Source: Thiotrichaceae bacterium UBA4486 (GTDB lineage: Bacteria; Pseudomonadota; Gammaproteobacteria; Eutrophobiales; Eutrophobiaceae). From it: a DNA stretch of 64,000 nucleotides. Of this stretch, positions 25,934 to 35,443 are shown piece after piece. The stretch covers positions 416,460 through 480,459 of the forward strand of contig DGNS01000009.1 of assembly GCA_002389045.1 (NCBI GenBank), in the 5' to 3' direction. Each line of letters starts with the position of its first letter. Position 1 is the first letter of the stretch. Both the position numbers and the translations under genes were made by a program. Under the pieces are notes generated by a model. It was given only the letters and a program-made list of their open reading frames with translations. It was not told the origin of the DNA and ran no database searches.

Positions 25934-28068
25934 AAGCTCAAATCAATAAACTCAAGCTGATCGGCAAGAGTACGGAAAACGGTAAACCGCAGAAAACATC
26001 CGCTGACAGGGATAGCGATATTGTCGCACTCATTAATGGATTGAGTCAGACTGTCTTCGAGATTAACAGTTCAGGAGAACTGGTTTATATCAATACTGAA
26101 TGGGAAAAACTGTGCGGCTTTTCCATTGGTGAATCGCTGGGTTCGGACTATATACAATATGTTCATCCATATGACAGGGAACAGTGTGCACAATTTTTCA
26201 ATAATATATTGAATAATAACAAGGATTCGTCCTCAGTCAGGCTGCGGATGTTGACCAAAACCGATGATCTTTGCTGGGTAAACCTGCGTGCAAACAGTTT
26301 TGTTAACTATAATGACAATAATCTGTATATTGTTGGTGTTCTCTCCAATATAACAGACCGGGTTCGCGAATACGGTTTACATCAGGCCAATTTCCGCACC
26401 CTCTATGAACTCATAAATAACCTGTGTGGACTTGTCTACCGCGGCCGTAATGACCGTGAATGGACAATGGAATTTGTAAGTGATGGATGTCTGGAGTTAA
26501 CCGGTTATAAACCCAAGGATCTGGAAAACAAGACTGTAACCTTTGGCAGCCTGATTAACCCTAATGACCAGGATCTTGTCTGGAATAATGTACAGTCAGC
26601 ACTGGCTGAAAAACGTTATTATGATATCAATTATCGCATCAGAACCAGTACTGGTACCGAAAAATGGGTATGGGAGAGAGGTAAAGGCAATTTCTCAACT
26701 ACCGGTGAGTTGTTAAGTATCGAAGGACTGATAGTAGATATTACAGATTATAAAAGAAACAAAATTGAAAAAAACGAAAGTCATCTTTACAAGACAATAT
26801 CACGGCTCCCGCAAAAAATACTTTTCATAGACCGGCTGGACCTCGCGGTAAACAAAACAAAAACCATAAAAAGTTATAAATTCGCGTTTATGATACTGAG
26901 CCTCGATAAATACAGCAAGTTACAGGAAAGGTATCCTGCAGACAGGATAGACAAACTGAATATTGCTGTCAGCAGTATTTTCAAACAGGCCATAAATCCC
27001 TATGATTCACTATGTATGTACGATACCGGGGAATTCGCTTTCCTGCTCGAACATGTTGAGTCCATAAATGATGTTACATCAATCATCAAGACTATCCAGA
27101 AAAACATGCTTGAACCGGTGGTTATCAATAACATACAGACTTATCTTACGTTCAGCATCGGCGTAACGTTGATAGACGAGCCGGCGATTGAGAGAAAAAA
27201 CGTTATCGAACAGGCCTATTCAGCACTGAGCCATGCAAAATCCCTGGGAGGATCACGTTATGAAATATTTAACGAAGAACTCAACGCCAAAATGTTTGCT
27301 CTCGACAGAATGGAAAATGAGGTGCTGTACGCCCTGGATAATGATGAATTTCTGGGTTGTTACCAACCGGTAATAGCCATAAAGGATGCAACCGTTATTG
27401 GTATGGAAACTCAACTGTACTGGAAACATCCACGAAGAGGCAAGATACCTGCATCTGCATTCTCTCCGATTGAAACAAATATCGAACTGATAACATCATT
27501 GAATAAATGGATATTGTCCCGCACTCTCAAACAAATTGATACCTGGTCAAAAGATGAGGATTTTAACAGGCAACTGCAAATTATCGTTCATCTTTGTGGT
27601 CACCGGATTTTTTCTCCGGAACTCGTAAGTTATATGAAAGACATACTGGAGAAGGCAACTCTGGATAAATTCAGGTTAATGATCAGGTTCGATGCGTCTT
27701 TTGTCCCGTTACTGGAAGCGGACGATATTGCCTCCATAGGTAAACTGAAGGAACAGGGACTTGAGCTTGTTATAGCGATGGATAACAGTGGAATTATTCC
27801 GGGCAGTGATTTGTTTTCAATCGCCGCGGATACTGTAGTTCTTGAAAAACCTGCCGATACCGAAAGCTTGCTTCATACAAAGGCCAGAATTGATTTTATC
27901 CATGCTCTGAACAAGAAAGTTATTCTGAATGATATCAATACGAAAGATGAACTGGATCTTGTACAAAAACTCGAGTTTGATTATATAAAGGGAAAAGCCG
28001 TCGTACCCCCTCTTAATCGGGACGATATAGCCGAGTATTTACTCCGGAACAGACCGGAAACTGCATAA
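25930..28068 (+). CDS. PAS-PAS-GGDEF-EAL protein with degenerate catalytic motifs
   Basis: 712 residues, no membrane segment. PAS domains lie at about 30-145 and 155-275. A GGDEF-like domain (about 290-440) reads DTGEF in place of GGDEF. An EAL-like domain (about 455-705) reads METQLYW where EALxRW is expected. Both active sites therefore look inactive, which suggests a c-di-GMP or signal-binding receptor rather than an enzyme. The second PAS (GLVYRGRNDREWTMEFVSDGC) resembles PAS 1 of the FixL-like kinase at 20006, so both may sense the same cue. It is the last gene of the NarX/NarL-like operon. Confidence 0.82.
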   Translation: MKAQINKLKLIGKSTENGKPQKTSADRDSDIVALINGLSQTVFEINSSGELVYINTEWEKLCGFSIGESLGSDYIQYVHPYDREQCAQFFNNILNNNKDSSSVRLRMLTKTDDLCWVNLRANSFVNYNDNNLYIVGVLSNITDRVREYGLHQANFRTLYELINNLCGLVYRGRNDREWTMEFVSDGCLELTGYKPKDLENKTVTFGSLINPNDQDLVWNNVQSALAEKRYYDINYRIRTSTGTEKWVWERGKGNFSTTGELLSIEGLIVDITDYKRNKIEKNESHLYKTISRLPQKILFIDRLDLAVNKTKTIKSYKFAFMILSLDKYSKLQERYPADRIDKLNIAVSSIFKQAINPYDSLCMYDTGEFAFLLEHVESINDVTSIIKTIQKNMLEPVVINNIQTYLTFSIGVTLIDEPAIERKNVIEQAYSALSHAKSLGGSRYEIFNEELNAKMFALDRMENEVLYALDNDEFLGCYQPVIAIKDATVIGMETQLYWKHPRRGKIPASAFSPIETNIELITSLNKWILSRTLKQIDTWSKDEDFNRQLQIIVHLCGHRIFSPELVSYMKDILEKATLDKFRLMIRFDASFVPLLEADDIASIGKLKEQGLELVIAMDNSGIIPGSDLFSIAADTVVLEKPADTESLLHTKARIDFIHALNKKVILNDINTKDELDLVQKLEFDYIKGKAVVPPLNRDDIAEYLLRNRPETA

Positions 28069-28200
28069 CACATTCCGCGCTTTCCGGCGTTCGCTAATCT
28101 GCAATATCGGCTTCAAAACCATAAAGATATCCGGAAGCCTGCCGGTTCAACGGCTTCTTGAAGATAACAGAATTATATTACATCCGGGACAACGGTGGAT

Positions 28201-28815
28201 TCAGATCCGGTCGGCAACCTGATAGCCGTATTCTGCTGCAGCATGTATGATTACTTCGTAAAAGCTCTGTCCGAAGGACCGGGCGACATAGATATCGAAC
28301 GTTTCCTCATCAAGGCAGTGGATCAGGGCATTCATGTGAAACAGGCTGGTGGTTCGTGCATCTCCCGGAGCAAAGTGACCGGGGTCCATATCCAGAGTTG
28401 TTCCCTTGCGTAACACATTGCGGGACTGTGGTCCGGACAACCGGAGTACACAACGACTATGACTCTGATCGGTAATGGCCGCCATATCGGCTGTCACATC
28501 AGCCCCGATAACAGCATGCAAATCACGCGTTTCCTTTTCCACGATCAACCATCTCGCAGGACCCAGCCAGATAGCGCTGATATCTTCTGATGATATGGCA
28601 CTACAAGGTTCTGCTGACGGCTTTATTCCCGCGGCCACTTCTATTGTCGCAATGACAGCATCAGTCTGATCTTTCCAGGCTGCGACCTGGATTATGCTCA
28701 GGGCATGACGTTCACAGATACTGACTCCCGCTTTACCTTTTACAAGGTCGCCGAATTCTCCGGTCCGGTATATTTCAAACAGCGCTGAACGCCGCTTAAC
28801 TGCTGGATCAGCCAT
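28201..28815 (-). CDS. mgdD: N-methylglutamate dehydrogenase subunit D (SoxG-like)
   Basis: 204 residues from the ATG at 28815, which is preceded by GGAAGGAGAG and overlaps the mgdC stop by 8 bases; a longer open frame to 28857 is less likely. It resembles the gamma subunit of heterotetrameric sarcosine oxidase, a folate-barrel-like small subunit, with GPQSRNVLRKGTTLDMD and SFYEVIIHAAAEYG. In the context of gmaS and mgsABC this is the N-methylglutamate dehydrogenase complex rather than sarcosine oxidase. A weak hairpin (28134-28157) lies between it and the converging gene at 28068. Confidence 0.85.
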   Translation of the reverse strand: MADPAVKRRSALFEIYRTGEFGDLVKGKAGVSICERHALSIIQVAAWKDQTDAVIATIEVAAGIKPSAEPCSAISSEDISAIWLGPARWLIVEKETRDLHAVIGADVTADMAAITDQSHSRCVLRLSGPQSRNVLRKGTTLDMDPGHFAPGDARTTSLFHMNALIHCLDEETFDIYVARSFGQSFYEVIIHAAAEYGYQVADRI

Positions 28816-31804
28816 GTAAACGCTCTCCTTCCGGGTCAACAAATACCGGTGATACAACCTTCATCGGTACAATTATGTTTCTCAACGGGTAACTCATATA
28901 TACCACCCTGTCCTTCCATGCATCCAGTCCTCCCCTTATCAAGCCCAGTCCAATCGGGTGATCATGCTCCACACAATAACCCGTTGATGTGACATGACCA
29001 ATCATCTCGACCGGCGGTGCAGCATTTTCATTTACTACAATCTGCGCACCTGCCTTCAGGGGAGTTTTGCCGTCTGCGGGAACAAAACCGACAAATTTCT
29101 TGCGATTTTCTCCAGTCATTGAATCCCGGTACGCCAGTCGTTTTCCGACAAATTCCTTTTTCTTTGACATCATCATGCCCAGACCGAGATCATCGGCAGT
29201 AGTACGGCCATCCAGTTCCGGACCTGCTACATGACCTTTTTCGATACGCATGTTACCCAGTGTTTCCGTTCCATAAGGTACAATGTCGAACTCCCGGCCG
29301 GCCTCATATATTTTTTCACAGACATACCGCGCGTAATCACATGGCACGTTGATCTCAAACGCCAGTTCCCCGGAGAAAGAAATCCTGAATAACCGGCAGC
29401 CGGGGATCCCTGCAGCCACGCATCCGGATGCGCCCATAAACGGAAAAGCCTCATTGGAGACATCAATGTCGACAATTTTTTGTATCACCTTACGCGAATT
29501 GGGCCCGGCCACGGCGATGGCTGACCATTGTTCAGTCACGCTGGTGACCTGCACTCGCAGCTCCGGCCAGATTACCTGCAGGTAGAATTCCAGGTTGGCC
29601 ATGACCTTTACGGCATTTGCGGTGGTTGTTGTCATCACAAAATGATTTTCTGACATTCTCGATGTAACACCATCGTCGTAGGCGATGCCGTCCTCACGTA
29701 GCATCATACCGTATCGTGCCTTGCCCACCGGCAATTTCATCCAGTGGTTTATATAGATCCTTTCAAGAAATTCGGCGGTATCCGGGCCCTGCAGATCGAT
29801 CTTGCCGAGGGTAGTCACATCACACATGCCGACCGAACCGCGTGTCATTCCCGTTTCACGGATAAAGGCGTCACGGATTGTTTCACCGGACTGTGGATAG
29901 TAACGGGGACGCCGCCAGATTCCTGCATCAATCCATTTACAGCCCTGCTCTTCATGCCATGAATCGATAGCAGTGCGTCGAATCGGCATATAATGTTCAC
30001 CGGTTTCGGCACCACCAAGTGCTCCCATTGAGACCGGAGTGTACGGCGGCCGGAAAGTTGTATGCCCGGCTTCAGGAATACTGCAACCCCGAGCTTCTGC
30101 CATGATAGCGAGCCCGGGAACGTTGGAAGTCTTGCCCTGGTCCGTTCCCATCCCAAGCGTCGTATAGCGCTTCAGGTGTTCTACAGAAATATAGCCTTCA
30201 CGATAAGCAAGCTGGATATCACTGACAGCCACATCGTCCTGGTGGTCAACAAATTTTTTCGGATGGCCTTTTGCCGGATCCGGACACTCCCATAATGGTT
30301 CATATGCCGATTCATGGATCTCGCTGACAGCGGGAACTGCCTGGACAGCGGTATTGAAGCCTGTACTTGAAGCAGCCATTGCCCCGGCTGCGGAACCCTC
30401 TTCCAGGCAGGTCTTTAGACTGAAATTGCCGTTGGCGGCACCAACCGAACACTCAGCCTGTTTTGAATCACCGGGCACGAAGATATTGCGATCCGCATCC
30501 CATGCAGTTTTTCCGCCAGACTGGCTGAACAAATGCAGTGCCGGAGCCCATCCGTTGGACATCGCGACAAGGTCACAATCCAGTCGTTGCGCTCCGCCAC
30601 CGGATAGAGAATGAACCTCTACCGATGTCACGCCGTCTGCATTGCCCTGTGCACTGACAATTGCCGAGTCATTGATAATCCTGATTTTACGATCCAGCAG
30701 CTGTTGAGCATATGACGAATCCAGCTTTCGCGTATCGACCAAGGCAACAACGGTAGTGCCTGCATCGTGAAGGGCAATCGCTGTACGGTATGCATCGTCA
30801 CACGATGTAAAAACAACAGCACGTTTCCCGGGGACTACTCCATATTGGTTAACATAGGTTCTTACGGCACCAGCCAGCATTATACCCGGCAGATCATTAT
30901 TACCGAACACCATTGGTTGTTCGTGGGATCCGGTGGCTAAAACTACATGTCCGGCCTGCAGATTCCATACTCTCTGTCGTGGTTTGTTACCCTCGGGCTC
31001 CGGCAAATGATCACAGACACGTTCGACACAACCGATAAAATTATGGTCATAATAACCAAATGCGGTAGTTCGTCTGAGAATGAATACATTGTCCATTGCT
31101 TCCAGTCCTGCCACTGTTTCATTTATCCAGTCCAGACCTTTTTTTCCATCAATTTCATATTGTTCATAACGGAGTTGTCCGCCCGGATCAGCGCGGTCAT
31201 CCACCAGAATGACTCTGGCACCGTTTGCAGCGGCCGATTTTGCAGCCATAAGACCCGCCGGTCCTCCGCCAATAACCAGAATCTCACAATGACGGCTCAT
31301 CTGGTCATAATGGTCCGGGTCAGGCAGCCCTGAAGCCGCACCCATGCCGGCAGATTTGCGAATAAATCCTTCAATGAACATCCACAGCCTGGTATTACGA
31401 AACGGTCCCATAAACGTCTTGTAATAAAAGCCGGCGGGGAGAAATGCCTTGAACAGATTATTGATTCGTTGCGGATCATTTCTCAGGCTTTTGCCGCGAT
31501 TCTGACTTTCCGCAATCAGCCCGTCATAAAGTTCAATCATGGTAGCGCGGGTATTCGGCTCCTGCCTGTCTCCACTGCGCAAATGCACCAGGGCGTTGGG
31601 TTCCTCTGGCCCGGCGGAAAAAACACCCCGGGGACGATGGTATTTAAAACTGCGGCCAACAAGTTTTACATTATTGGCCAGCAAGGCGGAAGCAAGGGTA
31701 TCACCCTGAAAACCTGTATAGGTTTTATCATCAAAACGGAATGTAAGCGGCTTGCCGCGATCAATTTCACCGCCGCCGGGCAGCCGGTTAGACTGGGTCG
31801 CCAT
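28808..31804 (-). CDS. mgdC: N-methylglutamate dehydrogenase subunit C (SoxA-like)
   Basis: 998 residues, the large alpha subunit of the sarcosine-oxidase-type complex. An N-terminal 2Fe-2S-like beta domain (LTFRFDDKTYTGFQGDTLASALL) is followed by a dinucleotide-binding domain (ILVIGGGPAGLMAAKSAAANG, about 172-192), and a C-terminal GcvT-like folate domain with LDGRTTADDLGLG. The folate domain would trap the methyl carbon of N-methylglutamate as methylene-tetrahydrofolate. It overlaps the mgdB stop at 31804. Sarcosine oxidase alpha is the main alternative name; the operon decides for mgd. Confidence 0.9.
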   Translation of the reverse strand: MATQSNRLPGGGEIDRGKPLTFRFDDKTYTGFQGDTLASALLANNVKLVGRSFKYHRPRGVFSAGPEEPNALVHLRSGDRQEPNTRATMIELYDGLIAESQNRGKSLRNDPQRINNLFKAFLPAGFYYKTFMGPFRNTRLWMFIEGFIRKSAGMGAASGLPDPDHYDQMSRHCEILVIGGGPAGLMAAKSAAANGARVILVDDRADPGGQLRYEQYEIDGKKGLDWINETVAGLEAMDNVFILRRTTAFGYYDHNFIGCVERVCDHLPEPEGNKPRQRVWNLQAGHVVLATGSHEQPMVFGNNDLPGIMLAGAVRTYVNQYGVVPGKRAVVFTSCDDAYRTAIALHDAGTTVVALVDTRKLDSSYAQQLLDRKIRIINDSAIVSAQGNADGVTSVEVHSLSGGGAQRLDCDLVAMSNGWAPALHLFSQSGGKTAWDADRNIFVPGDSKQAECSVGAANGNFSLKTCLEEGSAAGAMAASSTGFNTAVQAVPAVSEIHESAYEPLWECPDPAKGHPKKFVDHQDDVAVSDIQLAYREGYISVEHLKRYTTLGMGTDQGKTSNVPGLAIMAEARGCSIPEAGHTTFRPPYTPVSMGALGGAETGEHYMPIRRTAIDSWHEEQGCKWIDAGIWRRPRYYPQSGETIRDAFIRETGMTRGSVGMCDVTTLGKIDLQGPDTAEFLERIYINHWMKLPVGKARYGMMLREDGIAYDDGVTSRMSENHFVMTTTTANAVKVMANLEFYLQVIWPELRVQVTSVTEQWSAIAVAGPNSRKVIQKIVDIDVSNEAFPFMGASGCVAAGIPGCRLFRISFSGELAFEINVPCDYARYVCEKIYEAGREFDIVPYGTETLGNMRIEKGHVAGPELDGRTTADDLGLGMMMSKKKEFVGKRLAYRDSMTGENRKKFVGFVPADGKTPLKAGAQIVVNENAAPPVEMIGHVTSTGYCVEHDHPIGLGLIRGGLDAWKDRVVYMSYPLRNIIVPMKVVSPVFVDPEGERLHG

Positions 31805-32082
31805 TATTCTTTCTCTCCAACAGGCTTGTCAGCCGGTACCGTTGCAATTACTTCATGAGTAAGAGTATCCCGTTTCACCTTTATCCATTGCCGGCAACCG
31901 TTGACGTGATGCCAGTACTCGAGATGAGGGCCACATGGATTATCACGCAGATAGGTGTATTCAAAATACTGTTTTTCACTCGTCTCTTCTGAAAGCCCCG
32001 GGTAAACGTTATTGGCATCACCGCCATAGGTGAATTCAACCATATTGCGTTCACCACACCAGGGACAGTTAATCCGGATCAT
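31804..32082 (-). CDS. mgdB: N-methylglutamate dehydrogenase subunit B (SoxD-like)
   Basis: 92 residues beginning MIRINCPWCGERNMVEFTYGGDA, the zinc-ribbon N-terminus of the SoxD delta subunit (CPWC plus later cysteines), and ending with the family's ECHWxxVNGC-like region (YWHHVNGCRQW). It is the smallest subunit of the four-part complex and lies 17 bases after mgdA. Confidence 0.92.
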   Translation of the reverse strand: MIRINCPWCGERNMVEFTYGGDANNVYPGLSEETSEKQYFEYTYLRDNPCGPHLEYWHHVNGCRQWIKVKRDTLTHEVIATVPADKPVGEKE

Positions 32083-32099
32083 AATCTTTCTCCATTGTC

Positions 32100-33359
32100 C
32101 TAGTGCAGGGCAGGTATCGGACCTACACCCTTTTCATCAATCAGGTAACCGCGTTCAAAACGGTCCAGGGTGAAGGCTTCGTTCAGCCTGTGAGGTCTGT
32201 CCTGGGCCACGGTATGGGCAAAACACCAGCCGGAAGCCGGTGTAGCCTTGAATCCCCCGTAACACCAGCCGCCATTAAGATAAAGGCCCTTGACTGGCGT
32301 CGTGCTGATGATTGGACTGCCATCCATGGACATATCCATGACACCAGCCCAATGACGCAGTAATCGAATACGACCTATAGCCGGCATCAGCGCCATACCA
32401 CATTGCAATACATGGGCAACCATCGGCAGATTTCCACGTTGTGCGTAGGAATTGTAACCATCCAGATCACCGCCAAAAACCAGGCCACCCTTGTCAGACT
32501 GACTGACGTAAAAATGACCGGCGCCGAAGGTGCAAACCGTATCGATAAACGGTTTCAACGGCTCGGAGACCATGGCCTGGAGTTTATGGCTTTCAATGGG
32601 TAACCGATTCAGACCGGCCAAAGCGCACACCCTGGAAGTATTACCTGCCACAGCAATGCCAACCTTTCCGGACTTTATGGCACCACGAGTGGTCTGTATG
32701 CCCTGGACCTTGCCGTCATGGATATCAAAACCGGTTACTTCGCAGTTTTGCAGAATGTCCACCCCGAGCATGTCGGCAGCGCGTGCGTAGCCCCAGGCAA
32801 CAGCATCGTGACGCGCTGTGCCGCCACGGGGCTGCTGCAGGCCGCCATAGACAGGAAACCTTGCCTTGCCGGAATAATCCAGCATCGGCAAATGCTCTTT
32901 CACCTGATCACGCGTCAGCAGTTCCGCATCAATACCATTCAGACGCATGGCATTACCCCTTCGGGCAAAAGCATCCATTTGTGCATCTGAATGTGCCAGA
33001 TTGATAATACCGCGCTGTGAGAACATGACATTGAAATTAATATCCTGTGACAGTTCTTCCCACAATTTCATGCCATGTTCATAGAAATGGGCGTTATCTT
33101 CGAGCATGTAATTTGAACGGACGATAGTGGTATTTCTTCCTACATTTCCACCACCGAGATAGCCTTTTTCACAGACTGCGATCCTGGACATTCCATGCAA
33201 TTTGGCAAGATAATATGCCGTGGCCAGACCATGACCGCCGCCACCGATGATAATAGCGTCATATTCCTGCTTTGGCTCGGGGTCACGCCAGGCTCGTTGC
33301 CAGTGTTTTTGCCCGGTCAGTCCTCCCTTGAGAACCTCCAGTGCGGAATAACGACTCAT
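32100..33359 (-). CDS. mgdA: N-methylglutamate dehydrogenase subunit A (SoxB-like)
   Basis: 419 residues from the ATG at 33359 (MSRYSALEVLKGG); the open frame runs further to 33404, but the family starts here. An FAD-binding IIIGGGGHGLATAYYLAK motif (about 34-51) and C-terminal GGWCYGGFKATP are typical of the beta subunit of heterotetrameric sarcosine oxidase. This subunit would oxidise the N-methyl group of N-methylglutamate, yielding glutamate and a C1 unit. Alternative: true sarcosine oxidase; the adjacent mgsABC and gmaS make this less likely. Confidence 0.9.
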   Translation of the reverse strand: MSRYSALEVLKGGLTGQKHWQRAWRDPEPKQEYDAIIIGGGGHGLATAYYLAKLHGMSRIAVCEKGYLGGGNVGRNTTIVRSNYMLEDNAHFYEHGMKLWEELSQDINFNVMFSQRGIINLAHSDAQMDAFARRGNAMRLNGIDAELLTRDQVKEHLPMLDYSGKARFPVYGGLQQPRGGTARHDAVAWGYARAADMLGVDILQNCEVTGFDIHDGKVQGIQTTRGAIKSGKVGIAVAGNTSRVCALAGLNRLPIESHKLQAMVSEPLKPFIDTVCTFGAGHFYVSQSDKGGLVFGGDLDGYNSYAQRGNLPMVAHVLQCGMALMPAIGRIRLLRHWAGVMDMSMDGSPIISTTPVKGLYLNGGWCYGGFKATPASGWCFAHTVAQDRPHRLNEAFTLDRFERGYLIDEKGVGPIPALH

Positions 33360-33430
33360 TTTGACTATATATCTCCGGTTATCTGGAAAATCGTATAACA
33401 ACAAAATATAACAGCTGATTTTGCGTATTT

Positions 33431-33673
33431 TTATCCGGCCATGTTCATGGCATTTACAACTTGCGGATTATCATTCCGGATATACGCATTTCCTTTGGGT
33501 TTGTCGCCCTGCCGGACAAACCCGCTCATCTTATCCAAACTGAAGATCCCTGAATATATTCCATTGGTAATATTACCGTCTTGCAATACCGGCAGGCCGG
33601 AATAATACGGGCCGATCCTGCTCAAAAGAACCGGCCCGCCGTTTAGAACATTGTATGTTTCTGATGAAACGTA
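33431..33673 (-). other. Open frame continuing in phase after an amber stop
   Basis: Immediately after the TAG that ends the 130-residue gene, the same frame stays open for about 80 codons to a TAA at 33431. It contains a protein-like sequence (GGPVLLSRIGPYYSGLPVL, GNAYIRNDNPQVVNAM). An internal TTG could start a 64-residue peptide but has no clear ribosome site. This may be a 3' extension lost by a nonsense change, a readthrough tail, or chance. It fills most of the 314 bases between this gene and mgdA. Confidence 0.3.
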
Positions 33674-34066
33674 CTAGTTGAATTTCTCGTAAGCTTTTCT
33701 TAAATCCACAAGCGGATGATTGGGTGACATCTGGAATTTAATCAAAAGCTCACGTGCAATCATGTCCCGATCCTGCTGGTTATCAGGCAGTTTCATACTT
33801 TCCGGCACGGTTACCCAGCCGTTGATATTGCGATCGAATACCGCCGCCCGGCCTTCCTCATATCCCATATGGATATCTTCAAGCCAGTTCAGATCCTTCC
33901 AGCCCATGAATTCGATATATTTTTTCAGAAACGGGGTAATTTTGTCCATATCGGGTACAAGGTTGACGTCATAGCGGTATCCGATATGCTGGCCAATAAT
34001 TTTTTCCCGCTCACTGTCCAGTCCATCACTTTCCAGAAAGTGGTCTATGCTTTGCTTCTTCGTCAT
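33674..34066 (-). CDS. Conserved-looking small protein of the N-methylglutamate operon
   Basis: 130 residues, acidic, soluble, with no signal peptide or membrane segment and no recognised domain. It sits 9 bases after mgsC and before mgdA, in the same direction and with good translation spacing, so it belongs to the pathway operon. Segments include KKYIEFMGWKDLNWLEDIHMGYEEG and a C-terminal PNHPLVDLRKAYEKFN. A role as an assembly factor or subunit of N-methylglutamate synthase is possible but not shown. It ends with an amber codon followed by an open frame. Confidence 0.7.
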   Translation of the reverse strand: MTKKQSIDHFLESDGLDSEREKIIGQHIGYRYDVNLVPDMDKITPFLKKYIEFMGWKDLNWLEDIHMGYEEGRAAVFDRNINGWVTVPESMKLPDNQQDRDMIARELLIKFQMSPNHPLVDLRKAYEKFN

Positions 34067-34075
34067 GATTATCTC

Positions 34076-35422
34076 CTAGAAACGTGTCATATCGGGCCGA
34101 CCGACGGTATGCTGGCTGCCGGCTAATGGAACCTGTGCCATAGCAGAGGCTTCCATGGTGAGTGCAGCCAGATCCTCGGGCTCCAGAGAATGAATGTTTG
34201 TCTTGCCACAGGCACGCGCAAACAACTGGGCTTCAATCGTCAGTGTATGCAGGAAGTTGTAAACACGGATCGCGGCATCATCGGGATTCAGGCGTTTACG
34301 CAGCTTGGGATCCTGTGTAGCAACGCCTACCGGGCAACGCCCCGTGTGACAGTGATAACATGAACCCGCCGGTACACCTATTTCGTTTTCATAATCGGCT
34401 TCAGGTATGTCCTTGTTACAGTTCAATGCCATCATGGCCGAGTGTCCGATGGCGACGGCATCGGCGCCCAGGGCGATTGCCTTGGCAACATCGGCACCAT
34501 TGCGGATACCACCGGCGTAAACCAGTGATATTTCACCTTCCATGCCTACATCCTGAAGTGCACGGCGTGCCTGGCGTATGGCTGCAATGCCGGGGATGCC
34601 GGTATCTTCTGTTGCCAGGTGGGGCCCTGCCCCGGTACCGCCTTCCATACCATCAATATAGATGGAATCGGGATTGGTTTTTGCAGCCATGCGCACGTCA
34701 TCATACACACGCGCCGCACCCAGTTTTAACTGGATGGGGATCTGCCAGTCAGTCGCCTCGCGAACTTCCATAATTTTCAATGCAAGGTCATCGGGTCCCA
34801 TCCAGTCCGGATGCCGTGCAGGTGAACGCTGGTCAATACCAGCGGGTAATGAACGCATCTCGGCTACCTGGTCAGTCACCTTCTGCCCCATCAAATGCCC
34901 ACCCAGACCTACTTTACAACCCTGGCCAATGAAGAACTCGACACCATCCGCCAGTCGTAAATGTTGCGGGTTAAATCCATAACGGGACTGAATACACTGG
35001 TAAAACCACTTTTCCGAATAGCGTCGTTCATCCGGAATCATGCCGCCTTCACCGGAACAGGTTGCGGTTCCTGCCATTGTTGCGCCTCTGGCCAGCGCGG
35101 TTTTCGCTTCATAACTCAGCGCGCCGAAACTCATACCGGTAATGTAAATGGGAATATCCAGTTCCAGCGGGCGCTTGGCACGTGGACCGATGATCGTTTT
35201 TGTGGTGCATTTTTCCCGGTAACCCTCAATAACAAACCGGGTCAGTGTTCCGGGCATGAATGTCAGGTCATCCCAGGTGGGAATTTTCTTGAACAGTGAA
35301 AACCCACGCATACGGTAACGGCCAAGTTCCGACTTGACGTGGATGTCATTGATCACCTCTGGCGGGAATATGAAACTTTTACCCAGGTGATATTTTCTAG
35401 CATCATCTTTTACGGAAGACAT
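34076..35422 (-). CDS. mgsC: N-methylglutamate synthase subunit C (FMN/Fe-S GltS-like)
   Basis: 448 residues homologous to the FMN-binding domain of glutamate synthase. It has ITGMSFGALSYEAK, the flavin-binding GGTGAGPHLATEDTG and YAGGIRNGADVAKA, and an iron-sulfur cysteine cluster CYHCHTGRCPVGVAT (about 365-380). In NMG-pathway bacteria it works with the amidotransferase-like and GXGXG subunits to move methylamine from gamma-glutamylmethylamide to 2-oxoglutarate-derived acceptors, forming N-methylglutamate. It is 21 bases downstream of mgsB. Confidence 0.92.
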   Translation of the reverse strand: MSSVKDDARKYHLGKSFIFPPEVINDIHVKSELGRYRMRGFSLFKKIPTWDDLTFMPGTLTRFVIEGYREKCTTKTIIGPRAKRPLELDIPIYITGMSFGALSYEAKTALARGATMAGTATCSGEGGMIPDERRYSEKWFYQCIQSRYGFNPQHLRLADGVEFFIGQGCKVGLGGHLMGQKVTDQVAEMRSLPAGIDQRSPARHPDWMGPDDLALKIMEVREATDWQIPIQLKLGAARVYDDVRMAAKTNPDSIYIDGMEGGTGAGPHLATEDTGIPGIAAIRQARRALQDVGMEGEISLVYAGGIRNGADVAKAIALGADAVAIGHSAMMALNCNKDIPEADYENEIGVPAGSCYHCHTGRCPVGVATQDPKLRKRLNPDDAAIRVYNFLHTLTIEAQLFARACGKTNIHSLEPEDLAALTMEASAMAQVPLAGSQHTVGRPDMTRF

Positions 35423-35443
35423 AATCTTTATCCTCTTAATCTG

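Noticed and set aside
28201..33359. Calling the four-subunit complex sarcosine oxidase soxBDAG.
   Set aside because: Subunit order and sequence fit both, but the direct linkage to gmaS and mgsABC favours N-methylglutamate dehydrogenase.
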